Shown: positions 61,365 to 64,000 of the stretch, in pieces
Layout: each line of letters starts with the position of its first letter
Numbering within the stretch: position 1 is the stretch's first letter
Source: Streptomyces sp. NBC_00539
GTDB taxonomy: Bacteria; Actinomycetota; Actinomycetes; Streptomycetales; Streptomycetaceae
Direction of reading: 5' to 3'
Assembly: GCF_036346105.1 (NCBI RefSeq)
Contig: NZ_CP107811.1
Location: 1,736,001 to 1,800,000 of the forward strand
DNA length: 64,000 nucleotides
Made by a program: the position numbers and the translations under genes
The notes under the pieces: model-generated
The model's input: the letters and a program-made list of their open reading frames with translations, nothing else
What the model was told of the DNA's origin: nothing
The model's database searches: none

Positions 61365-61407
61365 AGGGCCGCCGACAAGGGAGTTGGGATCCCCGTACGG
61401 CGGCCCT
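61365..61407 (-). terminator. Rho-independent terminator of the GntR gene
   Basis: Perfect 10-bp arms AGGGCCGCCG/CGGCGGCCCT separated by 23 bases are followed on the minus strand by a T5 tract. It begins 14 bp past the GntR stop. Confidence 0.72.
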
Positions 61408-61420
61408 CGGGAGACGGACC

Positions 61421-62131
61421 TCAGACGCCCGAGCCCAGCCCGCCCGGGGGCCGGCCGACGGGCTCGTCCCGCCCCTGCGCCCACAGCGAGCGGACGTGAC
61501 CGAGGTGGCGGACCATGCACGCCTCGGCCGCCGCCGAATCGCCGCTGATCATCAGGTCGAGCAGCTCGATGTGTTCCTCCGCCGAGGAGACCAGCTTGCC
61601 GGCTTCGTCCAGGCCCGTCAGGCCGTAGAGCCGGGAGCGCTTGCGCAGGTCGCCGACCGTCTCGACGAGCCGGTCGTTCCCCGAGAGCGCCAGCAGACTG
61701 AGGTGGAAACGGCGGTCCGCCTCCAGGTAGCCGATCAGGTTGTGCTCACGGGCGCTGGCGACGATCTCCTCCGCGATGGGGCGCAGGGCCTCCAACTGCT
61801 CGGGGGTCGCGACTTCGGTGATCCGGCCGATCGTCGGCACCTCGATCATCGTGCGCAGTTCGGTGTACTGGTCGAGGTCCCGCTCGCTGACCTCGGTGAT
61901 CCGGAAGCCCTTGTTGCGGACGGGTTCGACCAGCCCTTCGCGGGCCAGGTCGAGCATGGCCTCTCGCACCGGGGTGGCCGACACGCCGAGTTCGGCCGCC
62001 AGACCGGGGGCCGAGTAGACGCTCCCGGGACGCAGCTCGCCCGCTATCAGGGCTGCTCGGAGGGCGTGACCGACCTGGTCACGGAGCCGTTCCTGGGCCT
62101 TGATGAGACTGTGCTGCTTCAGGTCACCCAT
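61421..62131 (-). CDS. GntR-family regulator with FCD domain
   Basis: A 236-residue FadR-subfamily regulator. The N-terminal winged HTH (VYSAPGLAAELGVSATPVREAML) is followed by an all-helical FCD ligand domain with metal-ligand positions in DRRFHLSLL, AEEHIELLD and MVRHLGHV. Such proteins sense carboxylates or amino-acid catabolites. The ATG at 62131 follows GGAGG with a suitable gap. It separates the amino-acid enzymes upstream from the peptide importer downstream, all on one strand. Matching operator sequences precede its own gene and the importer. Confidence 0.9.
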   Translation of the reverse strand: MGDLKQHSLIKAQERLRDQVGHALRAALIAGELRPGSVYSAPGLAAELGVSATPVREAMLDLAREGLVEPVRNKGFRITEVSERDLDQYTELRTMIEVPTIGRITEVATPEQLEALRPIAEEIVASAREHNLIGYLEADRRFHLSLLALSGNDRLVETVGDLRKRSRLYGLTGLDEAGKLVSSAEEHIELLDLMISGDSAAAEACMVRHLGHVRSLWAQGRDEPVGRPPGGLGSGV

Positions 62132-62162
62132 TGCTGTTCCTCCGCGCATCGAGAGGGACAGC

Positions 62163-62183
62163 GTACAATGTCACGTTGCTCTG
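62163..62183. promoter_or_regulatory. Second GntR operator copy upstream of the GntR gene
   Basis: GTACAATGTCACGTTGCTCTG lies 32-52 bp ahead of the GntR ATG and overlaps the end of the cyclodeaminase gene. It matches the importer-promoter copy at 17 of 21 positions, in inverted orientation. This supports autoregulation. Confidence 0.55.
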
Positions 62184-63115
62184 CCGGTCCCCGTCCTCTG
62201 GAACAGTGCGACCGCCACGGCCAGATCCTCCCAGGCCATGCCCACGCTCTTGAAGAGCCGCGGACCATTTTGTCTTCCCGGCGCCGGATGGCGGCCGGCG
62301 ACGAGGTCGGCGAGGGTACCGGTGATGTGACCGGGGCCGATCGCCCCCTCCGCCTCCGGGATCAGCAGGTCCCCCGCCTCGCGCAGGGCCACCGCGCGCG
62401 ACTCCACGTACACCGCCGAGCGGCGCACCAGAGCGGTGTCGGTCTCCCGGGCGTCCGGTTCGTGCGAGCCGACCGCGACGACCGTCGCCCCGGGTCGGAC
62501 CAGCCGCCCGTCGAACAACGGGGTACGGGCCGTGGTGCAGCAGAGCACCACATCGGCCCCGGACACGTCCTCGGGGCCACCGGTCCGGGCGGCGAGTCCC
62601 AGGGCCCGCGCGTGCGCCGCGAGCCGTTCGGCGCGGTCCGGGGCCCGGGCGACGACCGTCACCCCGGCCAACTCCCGTTCCGCGAGCAGGGCTTCGAGGT
62701 GCCCGTACGCCTGCGGTCCCGCCCCGAAGACGACCAGCGCGAGCGGCCGGTCCCGCGGCGTCAGGTGGCGCAGGGCCAGGGCCGACACGGCCGGGGTGCG
62801 CAGGGCGGTGAGCGCGGCGCCGTCGAGCAGGGCGACGGGGCGCAGGGTGGGGCCGTCCAGCAGGAGGTAGGAGCCGGTGATCCGGGGCAGCCCGAGCGCG
62901 GCGTTGCCCGGCGCGACTCCCGCGATCTTCACCCCGGCGTACGCGCCCGCCGCGGCCGGCATCAGCAGCAGCTCCCCGCCGGGCACGGGCACCGCGGTGC
63001 GCTGCGGGCACCCCTCCGGGTCCAGGCCGGCGCGCAGGACCCCGGCCAGGGCGTCGGCTGCCTCGGCGGGGGTGAGCAGCCCCGCCATGTCCGCGCCGGA
63101 GAGCTGCGCGATCAC
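62171..63115 (-). CDS. Ornithine cyclodeaminase/mu-crystallin family dehydrogenase
   Basis: A 314-residue NAD(P)-binding enzyme of the OCD family. The Rossmann motif is LALVVFGAGPQAYGHLEALL, with upstream GAYAGVKIAGV carrying the conserved Lys and EPDARETDTALV later. Family members include ornithine cyclodeaminase, alanine dehydrogenase-like enzymes and delta-1-pyrroline-2-carboxylate reductase (LhpI), which makes L-proline. The GTG overlaps the racemase/epimerase stop by four bases, so pyrroline-2-carboxylate reduction in proline or hydroxyproline catabolism is the favoured role; the motif alone cannot decide. Confidence 0.85.
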   Translation of the reverse strand: MIAQLSGADMAGLLTPAEAADALAGVLRAGLDPEGCPQRTAVPVPGGELLLMPAAAGAYAGVKIAGVAPGNAALGLPRITGSYLLLDGPTLRPVALLDGAALTALRTPAVSALALRHLTPRDRPLALVVFGAGPQAYGHLEALLAERELAGVTVVARAPDRAERLAAHARALGLAARTGGPEDVSGADVVLCCTTARTPLFDGRLVRPGATVVAVGSHEPDARETDTALVRRSAVYVESRAVALREAGDLLIPEAEGAIGPGHITGTLADLVAGRHPAPGRQNGPRLFKSVGMAWEDLAVAVALFQRTGTGRAT

Positions 63116-64000
63116 AGCAGGAACCCGGCGCCGAGCTCGTCGTACGGGTCGACGGTGAAGGCGTGTTCACCGGTGCGGTAGGCCGTCCCCGTGACCTCCG
63201 TGACCAGGTCGTCCGCGTCCCCGCCCACGACCCGGCCGGTGAAGACCGTGCCGACGACCGACTCGTGCAGCAGGTCCTCCCCCGCACCCAGCCGCCCGTC
63301 CTGCGCGAGCAGTGCGAGCCGCGCGGAGGTACCGGAGCCGCAGGGCGAGCGGTCGGTCTGCCCGTCGGCGAAGACCGTCACGTTGCGCTGGTGCGGTCCG
63401 AAGGGGGTGTCGGGGAGTTCCTCGTAGAGGATCACCCCGTACACGCCGGAGAGCAGCGGGCCGCCAGGGTGCCAGGTACCCGGGTGCGTGGCCAGCGCCG
63501 CCCGGATCTCCTGGCCGGCGCGCACCAGCGAGGGCAGCGCGGCGGTGGAGACCTCCAGCCCGAGGTCCCGGGCCGGGACCGAGGCGTAGCAGGCCCCGGC
63601 GTGCGCGATGTCGGCTTCGGCCAGGCCGAGCGTGGTCGCGACCGGCACCTTGCGGGCGCCGACCCGGGCCGGGACGCCCCGGTAGGTCACCCCCGTGGAG
63701 CGGCCGCCGGAGCGGTGCACGGTGGCGGTGACCCGCCCGGACGGCACGTCGATGCGGACCTGGACGCTGCCGTCGTCCGGGGCCGGGACCCGGCCGGACT
63801 CCACGGCCCAGGCGCCGAGGGCCATGGTGCCGTGGCCGCAGGCGGTGGAGTAGCCGTCCTTGTGCCAGAACAGCACCCCGAAGTGGGCCCCGTCGTCGTC
63901 GGGCGGCACGACGAACCCGCCGTACATGCCGGCGTGCCCGCGGGGCTCCTGCACCAGGAGCCGCCGCAGGTCGTCCAGGGCGCCGCGGCGCGGGGCCGTC
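63112..64000 (-). CDS. Proline racemase/4-hydroxyproline 2-epimerase (partial at right edge)
   Basis: The C-terminal about 296 residues of a proline racemase family enzyme; the start lies beyond the window, since the frame runs to the edge with family-like sequence (RRLLVQEPRGHAGMYGG). Both catalytic cysteines are present: STACGHGT and SPCGSGTSAR. Two cysteines indicate a racemase/epimerase, not the Ser/Cys or Thr/Cys trans-3-hydroxyproline dehydratases. It would interconvert L- and D-proline or epimerise trans-4-hydroxy-L-proline at C2. It overlaps the OCD gene by four bases. Confidence 0.9.
   Translation of the reverse strand, partial: TAPRRGALDDLRRLLVQEPRGHAGMYGGFVVPPDDDGAHFGVLFWHKDGYSTACGHGTMALGAWAVESGRVPAPDDGSVQVRIDVPSGRVTATVHRSGGRSTGVTYRGVPARVGARKVPVATTLGLAEADIAHAGACYASVPARDLGLEVSTAALPSLVRAGQEIRAALATHPGTWHPGGPLLSGVYGVILYEELPDTPFGPHQRNVTVFADGQTDRSPCGSGTSARLALLAQDGRLGAGEDLLHESVVGTVFTGRVVGGDADDLVTEVTGTAYRTGEHAFTVDPYDELGAGFLL

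Noticed and set aside
63112-64000. trans-3-hydroxyproline dehydratase assignment
   Set aside because: Both active-site positions are cysteine, which marks the racemase/epimerase branch.

Overview
The window is a chromosomal segment of a Streptomyces or very close relative. The evidence is the very high G+C content with strong GC bias at third codon positions, many GTG starts, abundant Tat and lipoprotein signals, the sporulation regulator whiI, the coproporphyrin-type haem genes (hemY/cgoX, hemQ/chdC, hemE), rok7B7-xylFGH, ngcEFG, and a 904-residue aconitase. From memory, much of the gene order parallels the S. coelicolor arm running from about SCO6041 (hemY) down to about SCO5998 (murA-like). 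No tRNA, rRNA, CRISPR array or insertion sequence was recognised.

Layout. 1-7.6 kb: a secreted S33 peptidase-like hydrolase, then hemQ and hemY, a CoA-disulfide-reductase-like flavoprotein, hemE and a DUF3000 gene. 7.8-13.5 kb: whiI, an RNase D-like exonuclease, and the fadA/fadB beta-oxidation operon, ending in a 24-bp-stem bidirectional terminator. 13.5-25 kb: a cell-wall glycopolymer locus. It holds a five-gene, mostly overlapping operon (CDP-alcohol phosphatidyltransferase, a giant GT2-GT2-CDP-glycerol transferase, SGNH esterase, an Ig-like protein, phosphodiester glycosidase), a PIG-L-like/beta-propeller protein and an LCP ligase. 25-28.6 kb: an amino-acid permease and dxs. 28.8-37.3 kb: two sugar uptake systems, xylFGH under rok7B7 and ngcEFG with a DasR-like operator. 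37.5-45.2 kb: aconitase, a LacI regulator, a Tat-exported amidohydrolase and an HTH-MurA fusion.

45.2-53.3 kb looks accessory. It contains a polytopic membrane protein whose 3' end changes reading frame, an orphan small gene, a four-gene overlapping cassette (methyltransferase, DUF6624, MazG-like, NUDIX), a cytochrome P450 and an MFS exporter. 53.4-64 kb reads as a peptide and proline-type amino-acid utilisation locus. It has an S9 peptidase, an Opp-type ABC importer (binding protein, two permeases, two ATPases), a GntR/FCD regulator with matching operators at two promoters, an ornithine cyclodeaminase/pyrroline-2-carboxylate reductase homologue, and a proline racemase/hydroxyproline epimerase that runs off the right edge.

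The most interesting signals are the HTH-MurA fusion with a palindrome just ahead of its start, the wall-polymer operon with its apparently degenerate second GT2 domain, the overlapping MazG/NUDIX cassette, the twin GntR operators, and several perfect palindromes upstream of acnA, fadA and the wall operon.
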